Origin: Bacillaceae bacterium IKA-2
GTDB taxonomy: Bacteria > Bacillota > Bacilli > Bacillales > Anaerobacillaceae
Length of the DNA: 64,000 nt
NCBI GenBank assembly: GCA_031761875.1
Contig: CP134492.1
Location: 1,240,001-1,304,000, forward strand
Direction: 5' to 3'
Under the pieces are notes generated by a model. It worked only from the letters and a program-made list of their open reading frames with translations. It ran no database searches and was not told the origin of the DNA. This document shows, one piece after another, positions 1 to 8,274 of the stretch; position 1 is the stretch's first letter; every line of letters starts with the position of its first letter. A program made the position numbers and the translations under genes.

Positions 1-315
1 GCTAGTAATGGTGGAACCGTTATGGATGGTCGTGATATAGGTACTGCGGTTTTACCTAATGCAAAGGTGAAAATTTTTTTATCTGCCACTGTCGAGGAAC
101 GGGCAAAACGCCGCTATGAAGAAAATATTGCAAAAGGTTTTACGACAAATTTAGACAAATTGAAGACTGAAATTTCCTTGAGGGATAAGCGGGATTCGCA
201 AAGAGAAACGGCCCCATTAAAGAAAGCGGTCGATGCAATTGAAATAGATTCAACAGCAATGACAATCACCGAAGTGGTCGAATCAATTTTACAGATTGTA
301 ATTGAAAAACAATAA
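1..315 (+). CDS. cmk: cytidylate kinase, C-terminal part (5' end outside window)
   Basis: Open from the first base of the window, so the N-terminal half with the P-loop is missing. CMP/dCMP kinase phosphorylates CMP to CDP in pyrimidine nucleotide recycling in the cytosol. The visible part starts with the family's [14 protein letters not shown] segment (the GRDIG motif binds the nucleotide base), continues through [13 protein letters not shown] and the [18 protein letters not shown] lid region, and ends with the usual short tail after '[11 protein letters not shown]'. The residues and the gene downstream (S1-domain protein) match the cmk-ypfD order of Bacillus. Identification is firm; only the upstream part cannot be judged. 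Confidence 0.95.
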   Translation, partial: ASNGGTVMDGRDIGTAVLPNAKVKIFLSATVEERAKRRYEENIAKGFTTNLDKLKTEISLRDKRDSQRETAPLKKAVDAIEIDSTAMTITEVVESILQIVIEKQ

Positions 316-401
316 CTAAAAAATGCTAAAATTCTTTCGAAACTGAAAGATTTTATAAATTTTGCGATCGCAAAACAAAGGGATTGAGGGAGGTTATTTT
401 A

Positions 402-1553
402 ATGGTAGAAGAAATGAACAATGAAATGGCTGAAGTTAAGGTATTTACTGAAGGGGAACTTGTAAAAGGAGTAGTAACAAAAGTAGAAGAAAAAGTTGCT
501 TATGTTAACATCGGAGATAAAATTGATGGTGTGATACCGATAAGTGAACTTTCAAGTCTTCATATTGAAAAAGCTTCAGAAGATGTGCAAGTAGGAGACG
601 AATTAGAGTTAAAAGTAATAAAGGTTTCAGATGAAGAAATTATTTTATCAAAGCGGGCTGTACTTTCCGAAAAGGCTTGGGGAGACTTGCAACAAAAACT
701 TGAAACAGGAGTTGTTTTTGAAGCAGTTGTTGCTGATATTGTTAAAGGTGGGCTGGTAGTTGACGTGGGTGTAAGAGGCTTTATCCCAGCATCATTAGTA
801 GAAAACCATTATGTCGAAGATTTTTCAGACTATAAAGGAAAGACACTAAAACTAAAAGTAATTGAACTAGATAAAGAAAAAAATAAATTAATTTTATCTC
901 AGCGTGCGGTTCTTGACGAAGAATCAGAAAGCGAGAAGAAATCCAAGTTAGAAGAGCTTACACCAGGAGAAATAGTCGAAGGAACAGTACAACGCTTAAC
1001 GAACTTTGGTGCCTTTGTAGATATCGGTGGTATTGACGGCTTAGTACATATTTCCCAATTAGCACATCATCGCGTCGAAACTCCGTCTGAAGTTGTAAAT
1101 GAAGGAGATAAAATTAAAGTAAAAATCCTTTCAATTGATTTAGAAAATTCACGTATTTCTTTATCAATTAAAGATACGTTAGCTGGCCCTTGGGATCAAG
1201 TTGCCGAGCAATTAAAAACAGGTAATATTATTGAAGGAGTAGTAAAACGACTCGTTTCATTTGGTGCCTTTGTAGAAGTAGCACCAGGAGTTGAAGGACT
1301 TGTTCATATTTCCCAAATTGCTAATCGACACATTGGTACACCTAGTGAAGTCTTAAGTGAAGGCGAAACCGTTAAGGTAAAGATTCTAGATATAAATAAA
1401 GAAGATAAGCGAGTTTCTTTAAGTATTAGAGAAGTTTTAGAAGCGGAAGAAAAAGCTCAAATTCCAACTAATAGTTATAAACGTAATGAGGAAACGAGCG
1501 GTTTTTCTCTAGGGGATTTGATTGGTGACCAGCTTAAAAAGTATAAACAGTAG
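402..1553 (+). CDS. ypfD: S1-domain RNA-binding protein, ribosomal protein S1 homolog (YpfD)
   Basis: A 383-residue protein made of four consecutive S1 (OB-fold) RNA-binding domains at roughly residues 12-80, 98-167, 184-254 and 270-340; the third and fourth are the most typical (G-x-V-x-R-L-x-x-F-G-A-F-V, then G-L-V-H-I-S). This is the short S1 form of Firmicutes, not the six-domain ribosomal S1 of enterobacteria, and lacks the ribosome-docking N-terminal domains; a role in mRNA or ribosome binding is inferred from the family. The ATG at 402 is chosen because GAGGGAGG at 386-393 sits at the right distance; the TTG at 384 overlaps no ribosome site. It directly follows cmk and is 1 to 10 nt from fni, suggesting one transcript. 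Confidence 0.95.
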   Translation: MVEEMNNEMAEVKVFTEGELVKGVVTKVEEKVAYVNIGDKIDGVIPISELSSLHIEKASEDVQVGDELELKVIKVSDEEIILSKRAVLSEKAWGDLQQKLETGVVFEAVVADIVKGGLVVDVGVRGFIPASLVENHYVEDFSDYKGKTLKLKVIELDKEKNKLILSQRAVLDEESESEKKSKLEELTPGEIVEGTVQRLTNFGAFVDIGGIDGLVHISQLAHHRVETPSEVVNEGDKIKVKILSIDLENSRISLSIKDTLAGPWDQVAEQLKTGNIIEGVVKRLVSFGAFVEVAPGVEGLVHISQIANRHIGTPSEVLSEGETVKVKILDINKEDKRVSLSIREVLEAEEKAQIPTNSYKRNEETSGFSLGDLIGDQLKKYKQ

Positions 1554-1562
1554 GTGAGTAGT

Positions 1563-2627
1563 TTGAATAGAACTTCTAGAAAAATCGAACATATAGAACA
1601 TACATTAAACATGCCTAACCCAGAACATCATTCGTTCGACGATATAAAATTTATTCATCAAAGCCTCCCAAATATTGATGTTGATGATGTTATATTGGAT
1701 ACGAAAATCGGCGAACTAACTTTGAGCTCGCCGATTATTATTAATGCTATGACTGGTGGGGGTGGTGAGCGGACGGTTGAAATTAATCGTTCGTTAGCAA
1801 GACTAGCCAAAAAACACCAGATACCGATAGCCGTCGGTTCGCAGATGGCGGCATTAAAAGATAAAAATGAGCGGAATACATTTCAGGTTGTTAGAGAAGA
1901 AAATCCAAATGGGATTGTCATTAGTAATTTAGGCAGTGAAGCAACTTTGGAACAAGCTATTGAAGCAGTAGCGATGATTGAGGCTGACGCTATCCAAATT
2001 CATTTGAATGTTATCCAAGAATTGGTTATGCCAGAAGGTGATCGACATTTTGGTGGGGCTATCAAAAGAATTCAGGAGATTGTCGAAAATATCTCAGTAC
2101 CGGTAATTGTCAAAGAAGTAGGCTTTGGGATGAGTAAAGAGACAGCGACAAAGCTAGCCAATCTAGGTGTTAGTATTATCGATGTGGGTGGATATGGAGG
2201 TACTAACTTTGCAAAGGTAGAAAACCTAAGGCGAGAAGAAACGTTACAAATGTTTAATGACTGGGGAATCCCCACTGCTGCAGCTATTTGTGAGGTAAAG
2301 ACATCCCAACCATTTCTTTCTGTGATCGGAACAGGTGGAATTAAGACAGGCTTAGATATTGCTAAGGCGATAAGCTTAGGGTCTTCAGCTGTCGGAGTAG
2401 CTGGAATGTTTTTAAGAGAATTACATGAGAATGGTATTGATGGTTTAGACCATAAAGTTGAATGCTTGTTGTTTGAACTGAAAATGGTTATGACTGCCCT
2501 TGGTGTTAAGAAAATTGATGATTTACGAAGAGTCCCACTTTTAATAAGTGGTGAAACGTTTCATTGGTTAGAACAACGAGGTATTCCAACGAAACCTTAT
2601 GGGGCCAGAGTATTGCCGAAAGAGTGA
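1563..2627 (+). CDS. fni: isopentenyl-diphosphate delta-isomerase, type 2 (FMN-dependent)
   Basis: Interconverts IPP and DMAPP, the C5 units used for prenyl chains such as those made by HepS/HepT encoded downstream. The sequence shows the type 2 family: TIM-barrel with MTGGGGE near the N-terminus, IAVGSQMAAL, HLNVIQELVMPEGDR (substrate and Mg site), IVKEVGFGMS, DVGGYGGTNF and the phosphate-binding GTGGIKTG / AVGVAGMFL loops that hold FMN. Two starts are possible: GTG at 1554, immediately after the ypfD stop, or TTG at 1563, which is correctly spaced from AGGTGAG at 1552-1558; I prefer TTG 1563. About 354 residues, normal for the family. Confidence 0.94.
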   Translation: MNRTSRKIEHIEHTLNMPNPEHHSFDDIKFIHQSLPNIDVDDVILDTKIGELTLSSPIIINAMTGGGGERTVEINRSLARLAKKHQIPIAVGSQMAALKDKNERNTFQVVREENPNGIVISNLGSEATLEQAIEAVAMIEADAIQIHLNVIQELVMPEGDRHFGGAIKRIQEIVENISVPVIVKEVGFGMSKETATKLANLGVSIIDVGGYGGTNFAKVENLRREETLQMFNDWGIPTAAAICEVKTSQPFLSVIGTGGIKTGLDIAKAISLGSSAVGVAGMFLRELHENGIDGLDHKVECLLFELKMVMTALGVKKIDDLRRVPLLISGETFHWLEQRGIPTKPYGARVLPKE

Positions 2628-2723
2628 AAAGTAGAAAGTTGGAAAGGAAAAGCAAGGTCAAAAGCTAAGCCATCGGTTCATAGAGCTGTTGATCTTGCTA
2701 ATCCATAACCAACTGTCCAACTA
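2628..2723. repeat. intergenic hairpin repeat family A, copy 1
   Basis: Begins directly after the fni stop codon. It contains GTTGGAAAGGAAAAGCAAGG and ends CCAACTGTCCAAC. Inner arms AGCAAGGTCAAAAGCT and AGCTGTTGATCTTGCT are near-perfect reverse complements, and the outer GTTGGAAAG / CTGTCCAAC arms also pair, so the whole element can fold into one long imperfect hairpin. Related copies lie at 5097-5195, 28527-28624 and 61376-61570. Confidence 0.7.
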
Positions 2724-2730
2724 ATCAGTA

Positions 2731-2862
2731 TTATCGTTGTCGTTTTCTAGCTTTTTCAGGTCCTTCTAATTGAGTAGCGCCACTATATTTAAGGCTTTGA
2801 TCTCGATCAGATTCTACCTTTCCTGAGCTCTTTAGCTTTTTTTCTTGACGATCTTTTCCCAA
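2731..2862 (-). CDS. ypzI: YpzI family small protein
   Basis: A 43-residue, highly charged protein (MGKDRQEKKLK ... then SDRDQSLKYSGATQLEGPE and a KARKRQR end) on the minus strand between fni and yphA. The sequence matches what I know of YpzI, a small conserved Bacillus protein of unknown function found at the same place in B. subtilis. Start is TTG at 2862, nine bases after an AAAGGAG ribosome site (2879-2873 on the minus strand); an in-frame ATG at 2868 is too close to that site. No membrane segment or known domain. It is short enough to be missed by standard gene calling. Confidence 0.85.
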   Translation of the reverse strand: MGKDRQEKKLKSSGKVESDRDQSLKYSGATQLEGPEKARKRQR

Positions 2863-3037
2863 TATCATCAACTCCTTTCAACTTTTATTTTTTGTAAAAA
2901 TATGCAGGATATACTTTATTTCTTTCTCTATAAGCTTCACCGCTTTTCTAATAAAAAATTTAATTTTCAGAAACTTCCCTCAATCATTGATTAACAAAGA
3001 CTTTTTTTTCCTATAATGTAGGTGGAGGAGTTGCCTG

Positions 3038-3643
3038 ATGGAGGGAATATATTTTTATTGGATTTGTTGGATTTGTTGGATTTATACAACATTTTTATTA
3101 GCAAAAACGAAACAAAGATTAGTGATTACAATTTTTTTATTATTTTTAATTATTTTATCTACTAAACACCTGACGTTTTTCACGCTCACTTTAAATAGTG
3201 CAATATTATTTTGCTTTTTAAGCGGTTGTCTGATAATTTCGCAAAGAAGATGGAGTTTTATTCTATATTGTTTAAGTGTTAGCTTAATTTCAACAAGCGC
3301 ATTTGTCACATTTAGACTTTTTCAATTGTATGACCCAGTCTGGGTTATTTTCAATCCGACGTGGAAGTTATCGATGATTTTATTATTTTTAATCTTACTA
3401 TTAGTTAGAGATCAAAAAATCAGAGTTGGATTGTTATTAATCACGGTTGCGCAAGGAGAAATTCTTTATAGAATATTTTTAAACCGAGTGGTTACAGAAA
3501 TTACTTTTAGTCAATTTGAAACATTAGATATTATTGCAATTACTATAGGTATGTCTTATGTATGGTTTGGCTTTGAAAATTTTGTAAAGTGGTTAGAGAC
3601 CTATACAATCCAAAAATCGATTTTTATGAGACAGAATGGATAA
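3038..3643 (+). CDS. yphA: YphA family integral membrane protein
   Basis: About 200 residues, almost entirely hydrophobic, with roughly six predicted membrane segments separated by short charged loops (KTKQR, SQRRW, RDQKIR). The landmark segment RDQKIRVGLLLITVAQGEILY and the position between ypzI and der agree with YphA of Bacillus, whose function is unknown. GGTGGAGGAG at 3020-3029 is the ribosome site for the ATG at 3038. The N-terminus carries an odd WICWICWIY repeat, coded by a near-perfect 12-nt repeat (GGATTTGTTGGATTTGTTGGATTT region at 3060-3083). Function is not assigned. Confidence 0.8.
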   Translation: MEGIYFYWICWICWIYTTFLLAKTKQRLVITIFLLFLIILSTKHLTFFTLTLNSAILFCFLSGCLIISQRRWSFILYCLSVSLISTSAFVTFRLFQLYDPVWVIFNPTWKLSMILLFLILLLVRDQKIRVGLLLITVAQGEILYRIFLNRVVTEITFSQFETLDIIAITIGMSYVWFGFENFVKWLETYTIQKSIFMRQNG

Positions 3644-3710
3644 TAAAAATGAAAAATGCTTTCTATTACTAGTGTTTTTTGGTAAAATGGACAAGCTAAG
3701 ATATAAAAGC

Positions 3711-3750
3711 AACAAAACCCTTCTATATTTAGAAGGGTTTTGTTATTGTT
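3711..3750 (+). terminator. rho-independent terminator between yphA and der
   Basis: Perfect 14-bp stem, AACAAAACCCTTCT (3711-3724) with AGAAGGGTTTTGTT (3731-3744), loop ATATTT, followed by ATTGTTTT. It ends only about 20 bases before the der ribosome site, with no promoter visible between them. Confidence 0.8.
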
Positions 3751-3781
3751 TTAATTAGGATTGAAAGAAGGTAATTTTATT

Positions 3782-5095
3782 ATGACAAAACCAGTTGTCG
3801 CTATTGTAGGTCGACCAAATGTAGGAAAGTCTACAATTTTTAACAGGATTGTTGGCGAGAGAATTTCAATTGTTGAAGACATTCCAGGTGTGACAAGAGA
3901 TCGAATTTATAGTTCTGGAGAATGGTTGAATCGAGACTTCAACTTAATTGATACAGGTGGAATCGAAATAACTGATGAGCCGTTATTGACTCAAATGAGA
4001 CAGCAAGCAGAGCTTGCTATTGACGAAGCTGATGTAATCATTTTTATCGTAAACGGACGTGAAGGGATTACGGGTGCGGATGAAGAAGTAGCAAAGCTTT
4101 TGTTTCGCTCACAAAAACCGATTGTTCTTGGTGTCAATAAAGTAGATAATCCAGAAATGCAAGCAGAGTTATATGAATTTTATTCATTAGGTATGGGAGA
4201 TCCGTTTGGCATATCTGGAGCCCACGGCCTTGGATTAGGAGATTTACTTGATGAAGTGATCAAGTACTTTCCAGAAGTTACCGAAGATAACTATGATGAA
4301 GATACAATTCGGGTTTCATTAATTGGACGGCCAAATGTGGGTAAATCGTCGTTAATTAATTCGATACTCGGTGAAGAGCGTGTTATTGTAAGCCCTATCG
4401 CGGGAACAACAAGGGATGCAATTGATACACCATTCCAGGTGGATGATGATAAGTATGTCATTATTGACACGGCAGGAATGAGGAAAAAAGGGAAAATTTA
4501 TGAAAGTACTGAAAAATATAGCGTATTAAGAGCATTAAAAGCAATTGAACGTTCTGATGTTGTTCTAGTAGTCCTAGATGCTGAAGAAGGAATTATTGAG
4601 CAAGATAAGAAAATTGCTGGCTATGCTCATGAAGCAGGTAGGGCAGTCATTGTTCTAGTTAATAAATGGGACGCGATAAGCAAAGATGATAAAACACTGC
4701 AAAAATTCGAGAAAAAAATAAAAGATCATTTTCTATTTTTAACCTATGCACCGATTTTATTTGTATCTGCTCATACGAAGCAACGCTTGCAGACGATTTT
4801 GCCAATGGTAAAAGAAGTAGCTGAAAATCATAGCTTACGTGTTCCAACAAATGTTCTTAATGATTTAATTATGGATGCTGTTGCAATGAACCCAACTCCA
4901 ACTGATAGAGGCAGACGTTTAAAAATTAACTATGCAACTCAAGTTGCTATTAAACCACCAACTTTTGTCTTGTTTGTCAATGATCCTGAGCTAATGCATT
5001 TTTCATATGAACGCTTTTTAGAAAATCGAATTAGAGCAACATTCGAATTTAAAGGAACACCTATTAGAATCATTTCTAGAAAAAAGAACGATTAA
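3782..5095 (+). CDS. der: ribosome biogenesis GTPase Der (EngA)
   Basis: Essential GTPase for maturation of the 50S ribosomal subunit. It has the diagnostic double G domain: GRPNVGKS at residues 10-17 with DTGG and NKVD downstream, a second GRPNVGKS near residue 182 with DTAG and NKWD, then a C-terminal KH-like domain ending in RIISRKKND. 437 residues is standard. ATG 3782 follows GAAAGAAGG at 3763-3771; the in-frame TTG at 3761 has no ribosome site. A strong terminator lies just upstream (3711-3744), so transcription of der either reads through or starts from a promoter I cannot see. A family A repeat follows the stop codon. Confidence 0.97.
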   Translation: MTKPVVAIVGRPNVGKSTIFNRIVGERISIVEDIPGVTRDRIYSSGEWLNRDFNLIDTGGIEITDEPLLTQMRQQAELAIDEADVIIFIVNGREGITGADEEVAKLLFRSQKPIVLGVNKVDNPEMQAELYEFYSLGMGDPFGISGAHGLGLGDLLDEVIKYFPEVTEDNYDEDTIRVSLIGRPNVGKSSLINSILGEERVIVSPIAGTTRDAIDTPFQVDDDKYVIIDTAGMRKKGKIYESTEKYSVLRALKAIERSDVVLVVLDAEEGIIEQDKKIAGYAHEAGRAVIVLVNKWDAISKDDKTLQKFEKKIKDHFLFLTYAPILFVSAHTKQRLQTILPMVKEVAENHSLRVPTNVLNDLIMDAVAMNPTPTDRGRRLKINYATQVAIKPPTFVLFVNDPELMHFSYERFLENRIRATFEFKGTPIRIISRKKND

Positions 5096-5096
5096 A

Positions 5097-5195
5097 AAGT
5101 TGGTTAGTAGCTAGTTGGCTAGTTGGAAAGGAAAGCAAAAGTTAATTCAATAGTTCTTAAAGCTTTTGACCTACCTAACCAACTGTCCAACTTCA
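5097..5195. repeat. intergenic hairpin repeat family A, copy 2
   Basis: Starts one base after the der stop. Contains tandem GTTGG units (GTTGGTTAG, AGTTGGCTAGTTGGAAAGG), AAGCTTTTGACCT and the closing ACCAACTGTCCAACTT, so its ends can pair. Same architecture as the copies at 2628, 28527 and 61376. Confidence 0.7.
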
Positions 5196-5220
5196 CTTGA
5201 TACAGCTGGGGAGGAAAAAG

Positions 5221-5811
5221 ATGGGGATCGGTATTTCTGTAATAATTGGTTATCTTCTTGGTTCGATAAGTTTTAGTTATATTTTTGGAAAAAAATTAAA
5301 AAAAGTTGATATTCGAAGGCATGGCAGTGGCAATGCAGGGGCAACAAATACACTTCGCGTTTTAGGAGTAGGCCCTGCTATTGGTGTATTGCTACTAGAC
5401 GTTTCAAAAGGAATTGTCGCAGTTTTACTTGGACTGTATTTAGTAGGCCCAGGATTAGCGCCAGCTCTTGCGGGGTTAGCTGCTATTTTTGGACATAATT
5501 GGCCAGTATTTTTGCGCTTTAAAGGGGGGAAGGGTGTTGCGACGACAATCGGTGTTTTAGCAACACTCGTGTTTTGGCCGGCACTTTATGCAGGAATTAT
5601 TGGATTTGTTACGATCGTCTTAACTCGTTTCGTATCACTAGGTTCTTTAGTTTTTTTAATTGGTACAACAGTGATAACAGCAATTTTTTTCGAGTATCCA
5701 CCTGAGTATTTATACTTACTAGTAATCGTAACAGGATTATCAGTTTGGCGTCATAGATCTAACATTGAAAGACTGTTAAAAGGTAATGAAAGTAAACTTG
5801 GTCAAAAATAA
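5221..5811 (+). CDS. plsY: glycerol-3-phosphate acyltransferase PlsY
   Basis: Acyl-phosphate:glycerol-3-phosphate acyltransferase, first step of phosphatidic acid synthesis, an integral membrane enzyme. Its 196 residues show about five membrane segments and the three conserved PlsY motifs: GSISFSYIFGKKL with SGNAGATNTLR (glycine-rich loop between the first two segments), FGHNWPVFLRFKGGKGVATT, and the C-terminal RHRSNIERLLKG. ATG 5221 is preferred because GGGGAGG at 5208-5214 precedes it; the TTG at 5197 falls inside the preceding repeat. It sits 12-24 nt before gpsA, whose product makes its substrate, so the two are almost certainly co-transcribed. Confidence 0.96.
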   Translation: MGIGISVIIGYLLGSISFSYIFGKKLKKVDIRRHGSGNAGATNTLRVLGVGPAIGVLLLDVSKGIVAVLLGLYLVGPGLAPALAGLAAIFGHNWPVFLRFKGGKGVATTIGVLATLVFWPALYAGIIGFVTIVLTRFVSLGSLVFLIGTTVITAIFFEYPPEYLYLLVIVTGLSVWRHRSNIERLLKGNESKLGQK

Positions 5812-5835
5812 AAGTAATAAGGAGTGATGAGCCAA

Positions 5836-6855
5836 ATGGCCGATATAGCAATAGTTGGTGCAGGAAGTTGGGGGAGCGCTTTAAGTATTGTGCTTGCTGA
5901 TAATCATCATCACGTTCGTCTCTGGGGAAGGGATGAACAGCAAATACAAGAAATTAATGATCATCATACGAATGCCAAGTATCTCCCAGGCGTCTATTTA
6001 CCGAAACAGGTAATAGGTCACACAGAGCTTAAAGATGCTTTAGTAGGAGTAGAAGCTATTTTAATTGTTGTACCAACGAAAGCAGTTCGAAAAGTATTAG
6101 CCGAAATTCGTCAATACTTAAAAACGCCTGTTACGTTTATTCATGCAAGTAAAGGCATTGAACCAGATAGTCTAAAACGTATTTCAGAAATGATAGAAGA
6201 AGAGATTCCCGAGGCGCTTCGAAAGTCAGTTGTTGTTTTATCGGGACCAAGCCATGCTGAAGAAGTTAGTAGGCGACAACCGACAACAGTAACTAGTTCA
6301 TCTTTACAAGTTGAGGCAGCAAAATATGTTCAAGATTTATTTATGAATATGCATTTTCGAGTTTACACAAACCCAGATTTGATCGGTGTTGAAATCGGAG
6401 GTGCTCTTAAAAATATTATTGCTATATGTATAGGTTTGACGAATGGATTAGGGTTTGGTGATAATGCAAAAGCGGCGTTAATGACAAGAGGTTTAGCTGA
6501 AATAGCCCGACTTGGTATCAAATTAGGGGCTAATCCATTAACTTTTGCTGGACTTTCTGGTTTAGGCGATTTAATTGTAACCTGTACGAGCGTTCATAGC
6601 CGTAACTACAGAGCGGGAAATTTGCTTGGACAAGGGCAAACACTTGAAGAAGTGTTAACCAATATGGGAATGGCAGTTGAAGGGGTTCGTACGACGAAAG
6701 CGGCGTTCCAGCTCGCAAAACGAGAAGGTATTGAAATGCCGATTACAACCGTTTTGTATGATGTTTTATTTAATGGTAAACAGCCTAACAAGGCTGCCGA
6801 AGAGCTCATGGGTCGAGTAAAGACTCATGAAGTGGAAAATTTAAGTTTGTCATGA
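5836..6855 (+). CDS. gpsA: NAD(P)H-dependent glycerol-3-phosphate dehydrogenase
   Basis: Reduces dihydroxyacetone phosphate to sn-glycerol-3-phosphate, the substrate used by PlsY encoded just upstream. Rossmann motif GAGSWGSAL at residues 8-16, VPTKAVR, SKGIE, SGPSHAEEV, the catalytic-lysine segment GGALKNIIAIC, and SGLGDLIVTCTS are all present. 339 residues. Starts possible at 5824 (GTG), 5827 and 5836 (ATG); AAGGAG at 5819-5824 favours ATG 5836 by spacing. Confidence 0.97.
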   Translation: MADIAIVGAGSWGSALSIVLADNHHHVRLWGRDEQQIQEINDHHTNAKYLPGVYLPKQVIGHTELKDALVGVEAILIVVPTKAVRKVLAEIRQYLKTPVTFIHASKGIEPDSLKRISEMIEEEIPEALRKSVVVLSGPSHAEEVSRRQPTTVTSSSLQVEAAKYVQDLFMNMHFRVYTNPDLIGVEIGGALKNIIAICIGLTNGLGFGDNAKAALMTRGLAEIARLGIKLGANPLTFAGLSGLGDLIVTCTSVHSRNYRAGNLLGQGQTLEEVLTNMGMAVEGVRTTKAAFQLAKREGIEMPITTVLYDVLFNGKQPNKAAEELMGRVKTHEVENLSLS

Positions 6856-6900
6856 AACTAAATGTCGCTAATTTATTGATATTATAAAATTTACTCAATC

Positions 6901-6927
6901 ACAATGTTATTCCTTTGGCATAAGATA
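6901..6927 (+). promoter_or_regulatory. sigma-K-like promoter for spoVIF
   Basis: AC at 6901-6902, 16 bases, then CATAAGATA at 6919-6927, which matches the sigma-K form AC-N16/17-CATANNNTA. spoVIF of B. subtilis is known as a late, sigma-K-dependent gene, so pattern and gene agree. Assignment is by eye only. Confidence 0.55.
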
Positions 6928-6959
6928 AGTTGAAACTTATTTTTAGGGAGGACGTTATT

Positions 6960-7220
6960 GTGGAAAAAAACAATTCTTTTTTTGATAATATTGAAAAAAA
7001 AGCAAACGTAAAGCAAGAAGATATTTTCAGTCTCGCAAATTCTGTAAGTGGCGCTAATTTTAATGATGAAGAGACGGTCAGAAACTTAATCCAACAAGTT
7101 TCAACATTAGCCAATAAACCTATTTCTAAAGAAAAAGAAGATCAACTTATTAAAACGATCATCAATAATAATATGCCACTTGATTTTGGATCTTTAGCAA
7201 AGATGTTTGCAAATAAGTAG
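6960..7220 (+). CDS. spoVIF: stage VI sporulation protein F
   Basis: An 86-residue soluble protein. The order FFDNIEKKANVKQEDIFSLA, then NFNDEETVRNLIQQVS, then KPISKEKEDQLIKTIINNN and a basic end is the SpoVIF (YjcC) pattern; the family is needed for proper spore coat assembly and resistance in B. subtilis. Start is GTG 6960, preceded by TAGGGAGG at 6944-6951; the longer frame from TTG 6930 lacks a ribosome site. A sigma-K-like promoter lies about 35 bases upstream, which fits mother-cell expression. In B. subtilis the gene lies elsewhere, so its position here between gpsA and yphE is a local difference. Confidence 0.85.
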   Translation: MEKNNSFFDNIEKKANVKQEDIFSLANSVSGANFNDEETVRNLIQQVSTLANKPISKEKEDQLIKTIINNNMPLDFGSLAKMFANK

Positions 7221-7539
7221 CTTTTATAGGCAAGTGGCGTCTACGAATTGATTTATACATGCATATACTAAGAAAGAAACCAACATTAACAAGGGCTCTT
7301 TTTAGGAATAGGTATTTAGCTTCTGTACTAAAGTAATGCCCCATCTTTAGTATATAAAAACATATACTAGTTCTCTAAACTAGTATTGCTCTGTTATTAG
7401 TTTTGTTGGGGACGTTTTATTAGATGGTTGCTTTTGCAACTATCTTTTTTTCTAGTTCAGCCACGAGCTGATAACTTAGTAGTCTAATTAATGCGAATCA
7501 AAACTAGGCTATAATTACAGTTAAATTGGAGGGAAATCA
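7221..7539. other. non-coding stretch with three successive hairpins
   Basis: No convincing gene. Three short hairpins occur in a row: TACTAAAG/CTTTAGTA (7326-7333 with 7345-7352), ATACTAGTT/AACTAGTAT (7364-7372 with 7378-7386), and ATGGTTGC/GCAACTAT around TTTT (7424-7443), the last followed by CTTTTTTTCT and so terminator-like. A small open frame on the minus strand here overlaps the hairpins and has no ribosome site. Confidence 0.5.
7424..7453 (+). terminator. probable terminator upstream of the DUF2768 pair
   Basis: Eight-pair stem (one G-U) ATGGTTGC / GCAACTAT with TTTT loop, followed by CTTTTTTTCT. Short but with a good T run. Confidence 0.5.
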
Positions 7540-7737
7540 ATGTCAGAAGGTCTAATTAAGATGTATGTAACATTTATTACAATGGGTTTAATATTTATTA
7601 CTGTTTTAGGTTCTATCTTTGCTAGAAGGAAACTAACTGGGATTTTTCAAAAGATTGTTTTAGCAATTGCTTTTTTATGTATGATTGTAGCTGGATTATT
7701 AACATTTCTACTTGTTTTTAATGTGCCCGCTGTTTAA
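7540..7737 (+). CDS. DUF2768 small membrane protein, tandem copy 1
   Basis: 65 residues: a short MSEGLIKMYV start, one membrane segment (FITMGLIFITVLGSIF), a central ARRKLTGIFQK basic loop and a second membrane segment, so a two-pass hairpin membrane protein. It belongs to the DUF2768 (YphE-like) family found beside yphF/spoIVA in Bacillus. A paralogue of the same length and about 70% identical lies 270 bases downstream. GGAGGG at 7529-7534 is the ribosome site. Both copies are preceded by ATTAATGCGAA and, 10 to 15 bases later, GCTATAAT, suggesting duplication with the promoter. Function unknown. Confidence 0.8.
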   Translation: MSEGLIKMYVTFITMGLIFITVLGSIFARRKLTGIFQKIVLAIAFLCMIVAGLLTFLLVFNVPAV

Positions 7738-8007
7738 ATAGTAAATTAGCTTATCTTACATAATATTCAGATAATATAATCTGACAAAGCTAAGTCTTTT
7801 TGTAATAGAGTTGGCGGCTAGCAGAAAAGCATTAAGAATATGTCTTTTGTGTTTCCAATTCTTGACGTTCTTGTGGTTGGGTAAATTTAGTAGCTTAAGT
7901 TACAAGCATAATTAATGCGAAGCTGATTTTGTTTATGCTATAATAATCCCGCAATTGACTAACTCGCGATAAATAGTATGTGAAGTGGATAAATTGGAGG
8001 AATTATA

Positions 8008-8205
8008 ATGTCAGATGGACTATTTAAGATGTATGTATCATTTGTTGCAATGGGTTTAATGTTTATTGCAGTGTTTGGTTCTGTTTTTGCAAGACGAAAA
8101 TTAACTGGGATTTTTCAAAAAATTGTTCTATCATTTACATTTATTTGTATCATTTTAGCTGGATTTTTAATTCTTTTAATTGTTATTAATGTCCCTACCC
8201 CTTAA
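8008..8205 (+). CDS. yphE: DUF2768 small membrane protein, tandem copy 2
   Basis: 65 residues and the same two-segment layout as the neighbour at 7540: MSDGLFKMYV, first segment FVAMGLMFIAVFGSVF, the identical ARRKLTGIFQKIVL loop, and a second segment. Being next to yphF, this copy is likely the direct YphE equivalent and the first one the extra paralogue, though this cannot be settled by position alone. Ribosome site GGAGG at 7998-8002. In B. subtilis one such gene precedes yphF and spoIVA. No function is known; the context hints at sporulation. Confidence 0.8.
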   Translation: MSDGLFKMYVSFVAMGLMFIAVFGSVFARRKLTGIFQKIVLSFTFICIILAGFLILLIVINVPTP

Positions 8206-8274
8206 AATAGTATCTAGGTTTGTATTAGAATGAAACTCACACATTTGATAGATAATTTGAAACAAGGATTGATG

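Noticed and set aside
7162-7344. Minus-strand open frame of 60 codons
   Set aside because: Overlaps the 3' end of spoVIF and hairpins, no ribosome site, and composition unlike a real protein.
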